Shown piece by piece: positions 32,793 through 42,010 of a DNA stretch of 64,000 bases. Position numbers and translations under genes: made by a program. Origin of the DNA: VRUE01 sp963716245 (lineage in GTDB: Bacteria > Actinomycetota > Thermoleophilia > Solirubrobacterales > 70-9); NCBI GenBank assembly GCA_963716245.1, contig OY970300.1:2418001-2482000 (forward strand), written 5' to 3'. The notes under the pieces were generated by a model that worked only from the letters and a program-made list of their open reading frames with translations, made no database searches and was not told where the DNA came from. Every line of letters starts with the position of its first letter. Within the stretch, counting starts at the first letter, position 1.

Positions 32793-34732
32793 GGCGCGCA
32801 AGGTTAGAGGAATCGGCGGCGTCGATCGCTCCAGCCGCCCTGATCGTCGGGATCGCCCTCGCGGGAGGCGGTTTTGCCCTGACCGAGCGCCATCTGGCAG
32901 GCCTCGCCGCCTGGCTCGTGACGATCGGCATGCTGGTCCTGGGCGCCGCTTCGAGGGCGAATCTGGCCCGCCCGTTCCTCTGGTCGTCTGCATCGATCCT
33001 CTGCCTCGCTCTCCTGTCGGGGCTCTCGTCGTCGTGGTCGGGTTCGGCCGAGCTGAGCGCGATCGAGGCCGACCGCGTGCTCGTCTACCTCGGCGTCTTC
33101 CTTGCCGCGTTCCTGATCGCCCAAACCGACCGAAGGCGCCAACGTTTCGCTGAAGGGATTGCGGTCGGGTTAACCCTGATCGCCCTGCTGGGGCTCGTGA
33201 GCCGGCTCCTGCCCGAGCTGCTGGACGTCGCCAACTCGCTCGGCAGCGGCGCTCGCCTGCGCTATCCGCTCGGCTACTGGAATGCCAACGGCGCCGCCTT
33301 TGGGATCGCAGTGACGCTGCTGCTCTGGATGAGCCGGCGGGCTGGCTCGTCGGCGCTGCGATGGGCTTCCGTCGGCGCCATCCCTGCCGTCCTGCTCGCC
33401 CTCTACTTCGCCTTCTCGCGCGGTGGGCTGCTGGCCCTGGCGGTCGGCGCGATCTGCCTGCTCGCCCTCTCGCACGACCGGCTCTGGCTGCTGGCGACGC
33501 TCGCGATCGGCGCGATCGGCGCGCTGCCGGCGCTGCTCGCCGCGGGGGCCCGCCAGGAGCTGGTCGACAACCTGCCGTCCGCCTCGCAGGCCGCGATCGA
33601 CCAGGGCCAGACCGTGCTGCTCTTCCTGCTCGCCGGCACTGCGCTGGCGCTGGCGCTGTTCGCCGGATTGCGGAGGCTGGAGGCCCGCGAGGGCGCCGGG
33701 ACCGGACGGATGTTGGAGCTCTCGCGCAGTCCGAAGGTCCTCAAGACGATCGCCGCGGGGGGAGCGCTGCTGGCGATCGTCGCGGTCGTTGCGGTCGGCG
33801 GCCGGGCCTGGGACGAGTTCTCCAGCACCGACATCCAGTTCCCCGACCGGCCGCAGCAGCACTTCGGCGAGCTGTCGGGGGCCGGCCGCCACGACCTCTG
33901 GCGCGTCTCGCTCGACTCGTTCGGGGACGAGCCGCTGCGCGGCATCGGCGCCGGCAGCTACGAGTTCGCCTGGGAGCGGGATCGCGAGATCGACCGGCCC
34001 GTCCACGACGCCCACTCGCTCTACCTCGAGTCCTTCGCCGAGCTCGGCCTGCTCGGCGGCCTGCTCGCCGTCGGGCTGGTCGGGCTGCTGCTCTGGACCG
34101 GTTTCGCGGCCTGGCGGGCGGCAAGCGGCCCGCAGCGAGACCGCAACGCGGCCCTGCTCGCAGCGATGCTTGCCTTCGCGATCGGCGCGGCCTTCGACTG
34201 GTTCTGGGAGATCGCCGGCCTCGGCGTCGTCTTCTTCCTCGCCGGCGGCGCGCTCGTCGCCGCCCGCTGCGGTCAGCTGACCCAGCGCTCGGCGCTGGAA
34301 GGCAGCCGGCGCGAAGACAACGGCTTCCGCTTCGCCGTCGCCGGGCTGGCCGCGGCCTGGCTCTCCGCGGTGGCGCTGATCGGACCGCTGCTCGTCGACC
34401 GCGAGCTGAACGCCGCCCGCGACGCGGCCGACTCGGGCAACATCGCCGGCGCGCTCGACCACGCCGACACGGCACGGTCGATCCAGCCCTGGGCCGCCTC
34501 CCCGTATGTGCAGCTCGCCCTGATCGCCGAGTACCAGCGCGATTACCCGACCGCCAGGCAGCGGCTGACGCAAGCGATCGCCCGCGAGGACCGGAATTGG
34601 CAGCTTTACTACCTACGCTCTAGAGTCGAGCGAGCGGCCGGCGACACGGCCGCTGCCCAGGCCGACCTGGACCGGGCTCGCAGTCTCAACCCGCTGGAGG
34701 AATGCCTCGATGAGACCCCGAGCTGTGGCTGA
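32714..34732 (+). CDS. O-antigen ligase/Wzy-like polytopic membrane protein with TPR-like tail
   Basis: The protein of about 672 residues has a dozen hydrophobic helices and the Wzy_C/WaaL signature: a periplasmic loop after FSSTDIQFPDRPQQHFGELS, then GAGSYEFAWERDREI and VHDAHSLYLESFAELGLLGG. It would polymerise or ligate lipid-linked glycans outside the membrane. The C-terminal region after the last helix has TPR-like helices (AGALDHADTARSIQPWA, AAQADLDRARSLNPLEE), a known extension in the family. ATG at 32714 has GGAAAG at 7 nt; GTG at 32762 is an alternative. Either overlaps the divergent gene. Its end overlaps the next gene by 23 nt. Confidence 0.8.
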   Translation: MPSAQRLKAARGGRPPVAGFGGASQAWRARLEESAASIAPAALIVGIALAGGGFALTERHLAGLAAWLVTIGMLVLGAASRANLARPFLWSSASILCLALLSGLSSSWSGSAELSAIEADRVLVYLGVFLAAFLIAQTDRRRQRFAEGIAVGLTLIALLGLVSRLLPELLDVANSLGSGARLRYPLGYWNANGAAFGIAVTLLLWMSRRAGSSALRWASVGAIPAVLLALYFAFSRGGLLALAVGAICLLALSHDRLWLLATLAIGAIGALPALLAAGARQELVDNLPSASQAAIDQGQTVLLFLLAGTALALALFAGLRRLEAREGAGTGRMLELSRSPKVLKTIAAGGALLAIVAVVAVGGRAWDEFSSTDIQFPDRPQQHFGELSGAGRHDLWRVSLDSFGDEPLRGIGAGSYEFAWERDREIDRPVHDAHSLYLESFAELGLLGGLLAVGLVGLLLWTGFAAWRAASGPQRDRNAALLAAMLAFAIGAAFDWFWEIAGLGVVFFLAGGALVAARCGQLTQRSALEGSRREDNGFRFAVAGLAAAWLSAVALIGPLLVDRELNAARDAADSGNIAGALDHADTARSIQPWAASPYVQLALIAEYQRDYPTARQRLTQAIAREDRNWQLYYLRSRVERAAGDTAAAQADLDRARSLNPLEECLDETPSCG

Positions 34733-36200
34733 GCGCAAGTCGCCTCCGATCTCCTCGCCGAGCCCGGGCCGCAGCCCGGTCGCGACGCGGCTCGGGCTCG
34801 CCGGCCCCTCCGGGGCGAAGCTGCAGGGCGCCCTGTTGCGGCGGCTGCTCGCCAGCGGCGACTGGATCGCGCTGGTGGCGACGCTCTGCGCGGTCACCGC
34901 CGCGAGCCGGCAGATGGACGTCGGCACCCTGTTCTGGGCGGTGATGCTCAGCCCGGTCTGGCTCGTCGTCCTCAAGCTGCACGGCCTCTACGACAACGAC
35001 CACCGGCGGATCCGCCACAGCACCCTGGACGAGCTCTCGCGGCTCGTCTCGGCTGCCGCCCTGGGCACGCTCGCGCTCGACGGCCTGCTGGCGCTCAGCC
35101 CGGCCGGGCCGTTCCCCGCGACCAGCGGGATCGCCGTCGGAGCCGGGGCGCTGCTGACCACCTTCACGGCGCGCGGCGTCGTGCGGTTCCTCTGGCACCG
35201 GCTGGCCGGTCCCGCGGTCGGGATCGTCGTCGGCCCGCCCGAGGCGATCGCGGTCGTCGCCCGCCGGATCGCGACGAACCCGGAGGCGCGCCTGCACCTG
35301 GTCGGCTACCTCTCGCTGCACGCGAACGAGAAGACCTCGGTGGACACCGGCGGCCTCCCCCGGCTCGGCTCGGTCGCCGACATCGCGGCGGTGGCGCACG
35401 GGATGGCCGTCGAGCGGGTCATCGTCAGCGAGCGCGAGATGAGCGACCCGGCGGCTGAGCGGATGATCGAGGAGTGCAAGGCGGCGGGGCTCGGCCTGAC
35501 CTTCCTGCCCCACCACTTCGGCCTGCTCGGGCCCGGGATCGAGCTGAACCGGCTCGCCGAGCTGCCCGTCCTCGACTTCCGCTTCTCGGACCCGCCCCGC
35601 TCGACCCTGGCGATGAAGCGCTGCATGGACGTGGTCGTCTCGGGCCTGCTGCTTGCCCTGCTCTCGCCGCTGCTCGCCGTCGTGGCGGTGTTGATCCTGC
35701 TCGACTCCGGCCCGCCGGTCTTCTTCCGCCAGCGCCGCGCCGGCAAAGACGGCGCGCCGTTCACGATGCTGAAGTTCCGCACGATGGTCCAGGGCGCCGA
35801 GGAGCGGCGCGGCGAGCTCGTCGACCTCGAGAAGCTCGAGCAGCCCGCGTACAAGATCCCGGACGACCCGCGCGTGACCCGTGTCGGGCGCATCCTGCGC
35901 CGCCGCAGCGTCGACGAGCTGCCGCAGCTGATCAACGTCCTGCGGGGCGACATGTCGCTGGTCGGCCCGCGGCCCGAGGAGGAGGATGTCGTGGCGCTCT
36001 ACGACGAGCGGCAGCGGCTGCGGCTCGGCGCCAAGCCGGGGCTGACCGGGCCGATGCAGGTCTACGGGCGGGCCGACCTCACCTTCGAGGAGCGACTGGC
36101 GATCGAGCGCGACTACCTCGACAACATCTCGATCGCCGGCGACCTGGCGATCCTGCTGCGCACGCCGCGCGCGATCGTGCGCGGCGAAGGCGCCTACTGA
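34710..36200 (+). CDS. undecaprenyl-phosphate sugar phosphotransferase (polyprenyl glycosylphosphotransferase)
   Basis: The 496-residue protein has N-terminal membrane helices, a central Rossmann-like domain (VGIVVGPPEAIAVVARRIATNP) and the C-terminal catalytic bacterial sugar transferase domain. The latter shows FRQRRAGKDGAPFTMLKFRTM, VTRVGRILRRRSVDELPQLINVL and GDMSLVGPRPEE, with the Asp-Glu pair and arginines of WbaP/PglC-type enzymes. It attaches the first sugar-1-phosphate to undecaprenyl phosphate and starts glycan assembly. The ATG is preceded by GGAGG and overlaps the Wzy-like gene, so the two are co-translated. It is convergent with the pyruvyltransferase fusion, 10 bp away. Confidence 0.93.
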   Translation: MRPRAVAERKSPPISSPSPGRSPVATRLGLAGPSGAKLQGALLRRLLASGDWIALVATLCAVTAASRQMDVGTLFWAVMLSPVWLVVLKLHGLYDNDHRRIRHSTLDELSRLVSAAALGTLALDGLLALSPAGPFPATSGIAVGAGALLTTFTARGVVRFLWHRLAGPAVGIVVGPPEAIAVVARRIATNPEARLHLVGYLSLHANEKTSVDTGGLPRLGSVADIAAVAHGMAVERVIVSEREMSDPAAERMIEECKAAGLGLTFLPHHFGLLGPGIELNRLAELPVLDFRFSDPPRSTLAMKRCMDVVVSGLLLALLSPLLAVVAVLILLDSGPPVFFRQRRAGKDGAPFTMLKFRTMVQGAEERRGELVDLEKLEQPAYKIPDDPRVTRVGRILRRRSVDELPQLINVLRGDMSLVGPRPEEEDVVALYDERQRLRLGAKPGLTGPMQVYGRADLTFEERLAIERDYLDNISIAGDLAILLRTPRAIVRGEGAY

Positions 36201-36210
36201 GCCGCCCGGC

Positions 36211-38445
36211 TCAGGCCTCCGCGTGGCGGCGGCGGATCTCCTCCAGGCCGGCCCTGTGCCCGGCGTCGACCGACATGCGGTCCTCGCCGGCCATCGCGTA
36301 GGCGTGTGAGATCGCCGGCACGGCCAGCGCCTCGCGGTCGGCGGTCAGCCGCAGCAGCAGGTCCCAGTCCTCGCCGGTCGGCAGGTCCTCGTCGAAGCGG
36401 GCCCCGTCGAGCTCGCGTCGGTGGGCGAGCGAGCCGGCGTCGGTGACGTTCTCGCGCTCCAGCTTCTCGCGCGACCAGGGGAGCTGCCAGAAGGAGGGCC
36501 ACCAGCCGTGCTCGCCGAGGTCGCCCGGAACCCGGTGTTCGGCGAGCGCGACGCCGTATACGAGATCGACGTCGTCGCGCTGGGAGAAGACGTGGGCGAC
36601 GGCCTGCAGCCAGCCGGGATGCATGACGTTGTCGTCGTCGAGGTAGGCGACGATCTCGCCCGCCGCACGGGCCAGGCCTGCGTTGCGGGCGGCGCCGAGG
36701 CCGCGCCGCGGTCCCTCGGCGACGACGATCCGCTCGTCGTCGTAGGCGGCGAGGGTGGTCGGGGCGGCGTCGGTGTCGCCGTCGTCGACGACGACCAGCT
36801 GCCAGCGCTCGAAGCGCTGGGCGAGGACCGAGTCGATCGCCCGCCCGAGCAGCGCGGGCCGGTCGCGGGTCGCGAGGACGACCGAGATCGGCGGGCCGGC
36901 GGGCGGCGCGTGCAGCTCCAGCCACGACATCAGGGCGAGCATCCGCGCCGGCAGCGAGACGTCGCGGGCGAGCTCGATCGCGTACTTGCCCTGTTCGAGC
37001 GCTTCCTCGGCCTGCGCGCCGGCGAGCGCGACCCGCTCGGCGAGGCGCGCGCGCTCCTCGTCGGCCGCGGGGTCGGGCCGCGCGGGCGGCTCGGCTGCCC
37101 GGGCTCGGTCCAGCAAGATGCGGGCTCTGCGACGTGCGACGCGAGCCCCGCGTTGAACCGCCGCGCGAGCGACGTCCCGCGGGGGTCGCCGCGCCGGGCG
37201 CAGCGCCTCGGCGAGCGCCGCCGCGGTCGTCTCGCGGCCGCGGTCGTAGCGCCCGAGCACCCGCGCCGCGCCGCCGCGCAGCTGCCCGACAAGGGCCTCG
37301 CGGTCGGCTCCGTCCCCCATCGCCGACGCCGCGGCGACCGCGTCGGCGTCCGTGCCGCGCGCGCCGACCAGGCCGGGGCCGAGGCCGAACAGGTCCCGCA
37401 ACCCCGCCGCCTTCTGCTCGTAGTACTCGTTGTCGGCGAGCAGCACGGTCGGGATCCCGGCGAGGAGGGAGCTGAGCGTGACGTGGTAGGAGCAGGCGAC
37501 GGTCAGCCTGGCGCGGCGGAACTGCCCCAGCCCGTTGTCGATCGCGTCGTCGAGCAGGTCGATCGGCTCGGCCGGCACGACCCCCGCCCCCTCCAGCTCG
37601 GCGCCGTAGCGGTCGAGCAGCGAGGCGATCGCGGCGCGCTCGGAGACGCGGAAGTCCTCGTAGGCGATCGTCGGCTGCAGCCGCAGCGGAGCCGGCGACG
37701 CCTCGCCGAGCGCGCGCAGCAGGGCGACGATCCGGGCGGCCAACGCGTCGGTGTCGTCGCTGACCCAGACGCCGTCGTTGAGGTGGAGGTTGACCACCGG
37801 CTCGGCCTCGCGGGCCGGCGAGCGCAGGAAGGGAGTCGCGTCGTCGCCCGCCAGCTCGATCCGCTCGGCCGCGGCGCTTGGCAGGTGGGCACGCATGAAG
37901 TCCAGCGACGGAGCGTCGCGAACGCCGATCGCGGCGGCGCGGGCGAGCAGGTCGTGGGCGACGCCGCCCGGCGCCACGGCCGGCTCGTCGGCCTGCAGGC
38001 CGGAGGCGACAACGGGAAGCGACCGGCCGCCGTGCAGCGCCTCGGCGGCCTCGACGTGGGCGATCTTCCGACCCCCCCAGCGCTGGTTGAGGAAGCCGCC
38101 CCCGTAGACGTAGAGGGCGGCGCGCCGCGGCAGGGCACCGTCGGCCAGCTCGGTGAGGCCGTCCGGCGCCGGCTCGGCCGTCTCGTCGTAGTGCAGGTAG
38201 ACGGTGCCGCCGAGGCGCTCGGGGAACCTCGCGAGCAGGGCCCGGTGATGGCCAAGCGTCTCGGCCTCGACGATCGCGACGGGCAGCGGCGAGCCGGGCA
38301 ATCGCGCGACCGTCTCGATCGCGGTGGCGACCTGGAGCACGTCGCCGTAGTTGCCCGAGCCGTCGTAGCCGCCGACCAGGACGACCGCCGCCCGGGCGCC
38401 GGCGAGCCGCCGCGCGTCCTCCGCCGATGCCAGGAGCCTCGCCAC
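36211..38445 (-). CDS. polysaccharide pyruvyltransferase-GT2 glycosyltransferase fusion
   Basis: The 744-residue two-domain protein has an N-terminal polysaccharide pyruvyltransferase fold at about residues 20-370: VVLVGGYDGSGNYGDVLQ, LYVYGGGFLNQRWGG, VACSYHVTLSSLLAGIPTVLL. These enzymes add pyruvate ketals from phosphoenolpyruvate to sugars. A basic, alanine-rich linker leads to a GT-A family 2 domain from about residue 518: ISVVLATRDRPALLGRAIDSVLAQ, VVVDDGDTD, AYLDDDNVMHPGW with the metal-binding DDD, and LPTGEDWDLLLRLTADRE. It is cytoplasmic, with no membrane helix. It is divergent from the next gene, 22 bp away. Confidence 0.85.
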   Translation of the reverse strand: MARLLASAEDARRLAGARAAVVLVGGYDGSGNYGDVLQVATAIETVARLPGSPLPVAIVEAETLGHHRALLARFPERLGGTVYLHYDETAEPAPDGLTELADGALPRRAALYVYGGGFLNQRWGGRKIAHVEAAEALHGGRSLPVVASGLQADEPAVAPGGVAHDLLARAAAIGVRDAPSLDFMRAHLPSAAAERIELAGDDATPFLRSPAREAEPVVNLHLNDGVWVSDDTDALAARIVALLRALGEASPAPLRLQPTIAYEDFRVSERAAIASLLDRYGAELEGAGVVPAEPIDLLDDAIDNGLGQFRRARLTVACSYHVTLSSLLAGIPTVLLADNEYYEQKAAGLRDLFGLGPGLVGARGTDADAVAAASAMGDGADREALVGQLRGGAARVLGRYDRGRETTAAALAEALRPARRPPRDVARAAVQRGARVARRRARILLDRARAAEPPARPDPAADEERARLAERVALAGAQAEEALEQGKYAIELARDVSLPARMLALMSWLELHAPPAGPPISVVLATRDRPALLGRAIDSVLAQRFERWQLVVVDDGDTDAAPTTLAAYDDERIVVAEGPRRGLGAARNAGLARAAGEIVAYLDDDNVMHPGWLQAVAHVFSQRDDVDLVYGVALAEHRVPGDLGEHGWWPSFWQLPWSREKLERENVTDAGSLAHRRELDGARFDEDLPTGEDWDLLLRLTADREALAVPAISHAYAMAGEDRMSVDAGHRAGLEEIRRRHAEA

Positions 38446-38467
38446 GGCCGCATATCATCGCGCGCCA

Positions 38468-41400
38468 ATGGCCGAGGGGCGGATTCCGATTCTCTACATA
38501 GCGCCGTGGGTCGACCTCGGCGGCTCCGACAAGGGCACGATCGACTGGTTCAAGCACGTCGACCGCGAGCGCTGGGCGCCGTCGCTGATCACGACGCAGC
38601 CCTCGCCGAACCGCTGGCTCGGCCAGATCGAGCCGTACGCCGAGGAGATCTGGGAGCTGCCCGACCTGATGCCCGGCGGCCGCTTCCCCGAGTTCGTGCT
38701 CGGCTTCCTCGAGAGCCGCGGCGTGCGCCTCGTCCACATCATGAACTCGCGGCTCGGCTTCGACCTGCTGCCCGACATGGCCTGCCTGCCCGAGCCGCCC
38801 GCGGTCGTCGTCCAGATGCACGCCGAGGAACCGAACCGGGCCGGCTACGTCCGCTACGCGACGCGGCGCTACGGCAACCTGATCGACGCCTTCTCGGTGA
38901 CCAGCGAGCACCTGAAGGAGATCGTGGTCGGCTACGAGATCCCGCCCAGCCGGGTGGAGACGATCCTCTCCGGGGTCGACGGCCGTGAGGAGTTCGACCC
39001 CGATCGGGTCGAGCCGCTCGACCTGGGCGACGACGGGCTGCCGCGGGTTCTCTGGCCGGGCCGGCTGGTCGAGCAGAAGGACCCGATGCTGACCCTGGAG
39101 GCGGTGGCGCGCGCCCGCCGCCTCGGCGCGGAGTTCGTCCTCGACGTGGTCGGCGATGGCCACATGAAGCCTGCGGTGCAGGCGCGCGCGGCGGAGCTCG
39201 GCGTCGCCGACGCGATCCGCTGGCATCCCCCCTCCCAGGAGATGCCGCGCTGGTACCGCAGCGCCGACCTGATGCTGATGACCAGCGTCTACGAGGGCGT
39301 CCCCTACGTGGTCTACGAGTCGCTGGCGATGGGGGTGCCGGTGATCGCCCCGGCGCTGCCCGGGAACCTCGAGTTCATGGACGAGAACAGCGGCGTGCTG
39401 GTCGAGCCGCGCGACGACGCCGACCGCTACGCCGAGGCGATCGTCGAGCTGCTCGGCGACGAGCGGCGCAGGCGGGGCATGGGCGAGCGCTCGCGCCGGC
39501 GCATGCTCGACGAGTTCTCGCTGGAGGAGATGGGCCGGCGCCACGACCGGCTCTACGAGCGGCTGCTGAGCGCGCGGCCCGCGAGCAGCCGCTGGCGCAG
39601 CGAGGAGCTGTTCGAGGGCGGCGAGACGAGCGGAGCCGAGGCGGGCGCGGCGCGGGCCGAGCCGCTGCGGCTTCCCCGCACCCCGCCGCCGGAGCGCAGC
39701 GTCGGCGTGATCGTGCCCTGCTTCCGCCACGGCATCTTCCTCGACGGCTGCATCGAGTCGATCGAGCGGCAGTCGCTGGCCGCGGCGCAGATCGTCGTCG
39801 TCGACGACGGCTCCGACGACCCGGAGACGGTCGAGGCGCTGGCGCGGCTCGACGACCACCCGCGGGTCGAAGTGGTTCGGCTCGGCGTCAACTCCGGCCC
39901 CAGCACGGCACGCAATCGCGGCCTCGAACGGCTGGAGACGAGCTACATGCTGCCGATCGACGCCGACGACCGGCTGCTCCCCGACGCGCTGGAGCGGATG
40001 GTCGCGCGGATCGAGGCGGCCCCCGAGGACGTCGGCTTCGTCTACCCCCACGCCCAGCACTTCGGCAACCGCTCCGACTTCGTGCGCCTGCCCGCCTACA
40101 ACCTGTGGCTGCTGATGCAGGAGAACTACTGCCCGGCTCCCGCCCTCTTCGACCGCCGCGTCTTCGCCGACACCGGCGTCGCCTACCCCGAGGAGATCGT
40201 CGTCGGCCACGAGGACTGGGACCTCGTCCTTCAGCTCGCCGAGCGGGGCATCCGCGGCGTGCACGCCGACGGCCCGACCTTCCTCTACCGGCGGCAGGGC
40301 TTCAGCCGCGTCAACGCGGTCGACTACGGCCCCCACGCATTCCACGAGGCGTTCGAGCGCCGCCACCCGACGCTGTACGGGGACCGCGACGGCATCAAGG
40401 CCCAGTGGGCGCCCGCCGTCTCGATCCTCCTGCTCGGCGAGGATGCGGCGTGGAGCGGGCGCGACCGCTCGGGGCTGGAGCGGCAGACCTGCCGCGACTT
40501 CGAGCTGGTCGAGGCGGACGACCTGCAGGCGGCGATCGACCGCGCCCGCGGTCGCTGGCTCTGCCTGCTCTCCCCGGCGGCCGCGGCGGCGCTCGACCGG
40601 CCGACCTTCGTAGAGCAGCTGCTCTACGCCTTCGTCGCCCACGGCGGCACCGCCGGGGTCGTGTTCGCGGCCGCGCCGGATGGCGGCCGTCACGCCTTCG
40701 CGCAGCTGGACGACGGGGAGCGCCTCGCGGCGCGCCCGCTCGGCGTCGCGCTCGACCGCCGGCCCGCCGGCCCGCTGATCGACGTGGAGCTGGCGACGGC
40801 CGAGCCGCTGGCCGACCTCGCGGCCGGCCTGCAGGCACTCGGCGTCGTCCAGTGGCGCGCTGTGCCGGGGGCGAGGGCGGAGGCGGTCGCCGACCACGGC
40901 TCCACCGGCGACGGCCGCGAAGCGATTCGGCTCGGACTCGACGAGGACTCCGACGATCTCTCCGAGCTGGCGACCCGCGAAGCGATCGTCCACCAGCCGC
41001 CGCGGCTGCCCGAGCTGACGGCGGGGACGGTGCGCCGCTGGGAGAGCTCGGAGGCGTGGATGCCGCCGGGCTGCCAGCTGCTCTGCCGCCACGTGCAGGT
41101 CGACGGCGAGCACCGCATCCTCTCCAACGACGCCGAGGCCCCGCCCGGCTACCGGCTCGAGTTCGTCCTGGGTGCGCTGCTGAGCCACGCCGCTCCGGGG
41201 ACGCAGCGGCTCGTCCAAGCGGGGCAGGAGATCGAGCTGAGCGACGACCAGGACGACCTCGGCCGCGCTCGCCACGCCTACGGCTACGTCGAACAGCAGC
41301 CGCTGCCCCTGCTCGAGCACCTCGAGCTGCGGACGATGCCGGCGACCGGGCAGCAGGTCGTCGTCGCGGGTGCGGAGGACCCGCTCCACGCCGTCGCCGA

Positions 41401-42010
41401 GCCCCATGCGACGCTCGGCTGGATCGAGTCCCACCCGATCCAGCCGCGCCGCGGCCTCCTCCACACCGGCCCGTGGGGAGTCGACCTGCTCTGGCGCGAG
41501 GTCGACCCGGCGACGGGGCGGCACCGCTACGGAGCCGCTCCGGCGGGCGCCGAGGCGGCGCCAGGCAAGGGGGTACTCGGCTCGCTGTTCCGGCGGCCGG
41601 GGGCCGGTCTGGTCACGCTGCGGCGCCGCGCCGACGGCCGGCTGGCGAGCGACCTGGCGCAACCGGGACGTCCGAGCCGCGACCCGCGCCGGATCGGGCG
41701 CTGGGTCGCCGCCCCGCTGGCGACCGCGACAAGCCGGCCTCTGCGCGACGCCACCCGCGAGAGCCGCGAGCGATTGGGCCGCGTCCTGCAGCCCGGCGCG
41801 CGCAGGTTGAGCGAGGACGACGGGACGGAGCTGGGCTGGCTGCTCGCCGAGGGCGGCCCCGGTTGCAGCCCGCTGTTCGGCGCGACGCACCCGGTCACGG
41901 GCGACCAGCTCGTCACCTGCTCGGCGCGCGAGGCGACCGACCACGGCTACCCGCTCGAGGGCGTGCTCGGCTATGTCCTCGACGCCGGCTCCGACCGCCT
42001 CGCCCGATGA
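38468..42010 (+). CDS. multidomain glycosyltransferase: GT4, GT2 and C-terminal repeats
   Basis: This is a 1180-residue protein. Residues 1-370 are a GT-B family 4 enzyme: ILYIAPWVDLGGSDKG, RVLWPGRLVEQKDP and YEGVPYVVYESLAMGVPVIAP. Residues about 411-640 are a GT-A family 2 domain: GVIVPCFRHGIFLDGCIES, VVVDDGSDDPE, LPIDADDRLLPDALE and EIVVGHEDWDLVLQLAERG. The C-terminal 300 residues hold imperfect repeats ending in GY/GW turns, such as GDQLVTCSAREATDHGY followed by LEGVLGYVLDA. These look like the GDHxYT-type repeats of DUF5648. It probably makes two successive linkages. The stop overlaps the next GT gene (ATGA). Confidence 0.85.
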   Translation: MAEGRIPILYIAPWVDLGGSDKGTIDWFKHVDRERWAPSLITTQPSPNRWLGQIEPYAEEIWELPDLMPGGRFPEFVLGFLESRGVRLVHIMNSRLGFDLLPDMACLPEPPAVVVQMHAEEPNRAGYVRYATRRYGNLIDAFSVTSEHLKEIVVGYEIPPSRVETILSGVDGREEFDPDRVEPLDLGDDGLPRVLWPGRLVEQKDPMLTLEAVARARRLGAEFVLDVVGDGHMKPAVQARAAELGVADAIRWHPPSQEMPRWYRSADLMLMTSVYEGVPYVVYESLAMGVPVIAPALPGNLEFMDENSGVLVEPRDDADRYAEAIVELLGDERRRRGMGERSRRRMLDEFSLEEMGRRHDRLYERLLSARPASSRWRSEELFEGGETSGAEAGAARAEPLRLPRTPPPERSVGVIVPCFRHGIFLDGCIESIERQSLAAAQIVVVDDGSDDPETVEALARLDDHPRVEVVRLGVNSGPSTARNRGLERLETSYMLPIDADDRLLPDALERMVARIEAAPEDVGFVYPHAQHFGNRSDFVRLPAYNLWLLMQENYCPAPALFDRRVFADTGVAYPEEIVVGHEDWDLVLQLAERGIRGVHADGPTFLYRRQGFSRVNAVDYGPHAFHEAFERRHPTLYGDRDGIKAQWAPAVSILLLGEDAAWSGRDRSGLERQTCRDFELVEADDLQAAIDRARGRWLCLLSPAAAAALDRPTFVEQLLYAFVAHGGTAGVVFAAAPDGGRHAFAQLDDGERLAARPLGVALDRRPAGPLIDVELATAEPLADLAAGLQALGVVQWRAVPGARAEAVADHGSTGDGREAIRLGLDEDSDDLSELATREAIVHQPPRLPELTAGTVRRWESSEAWMPPGCQLLCRHVQVDGEHRILSNDAEAPPGYRLEFVLGALLSHAAPGTQRLVQAGQEIELSDDQDDLGRARHAYGYVEQQPLPLLEHLELRTMPATGQQVVVAGAEDPLHAVAEPHATLGWIESHPIQPRRGLLHTGPWGVDLLWREVDPATGRHRYGAAPAGAEAAPGKGVLGSLFRRPGAGLVTLRRRADGRLASDLAQPGRPSRDPRRIGRWVAAPLATATSRPLRDATRESRERLGRVLQPGARRLSEDDGTELGWLLAEGGPGCSPLFGATHPVTGDQLVTCSAREATDHGYPLEGVLGYVLDAGSDRLAR

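Noticed and set aside
36194..41944. A minus-strand open frame of more than 1900 codons
   Set aside because: It is antisense to genuine glycosyltransferase genes, has no recognisable motif, and arises because GC-rich codons rarely give stops in the opposite strand.
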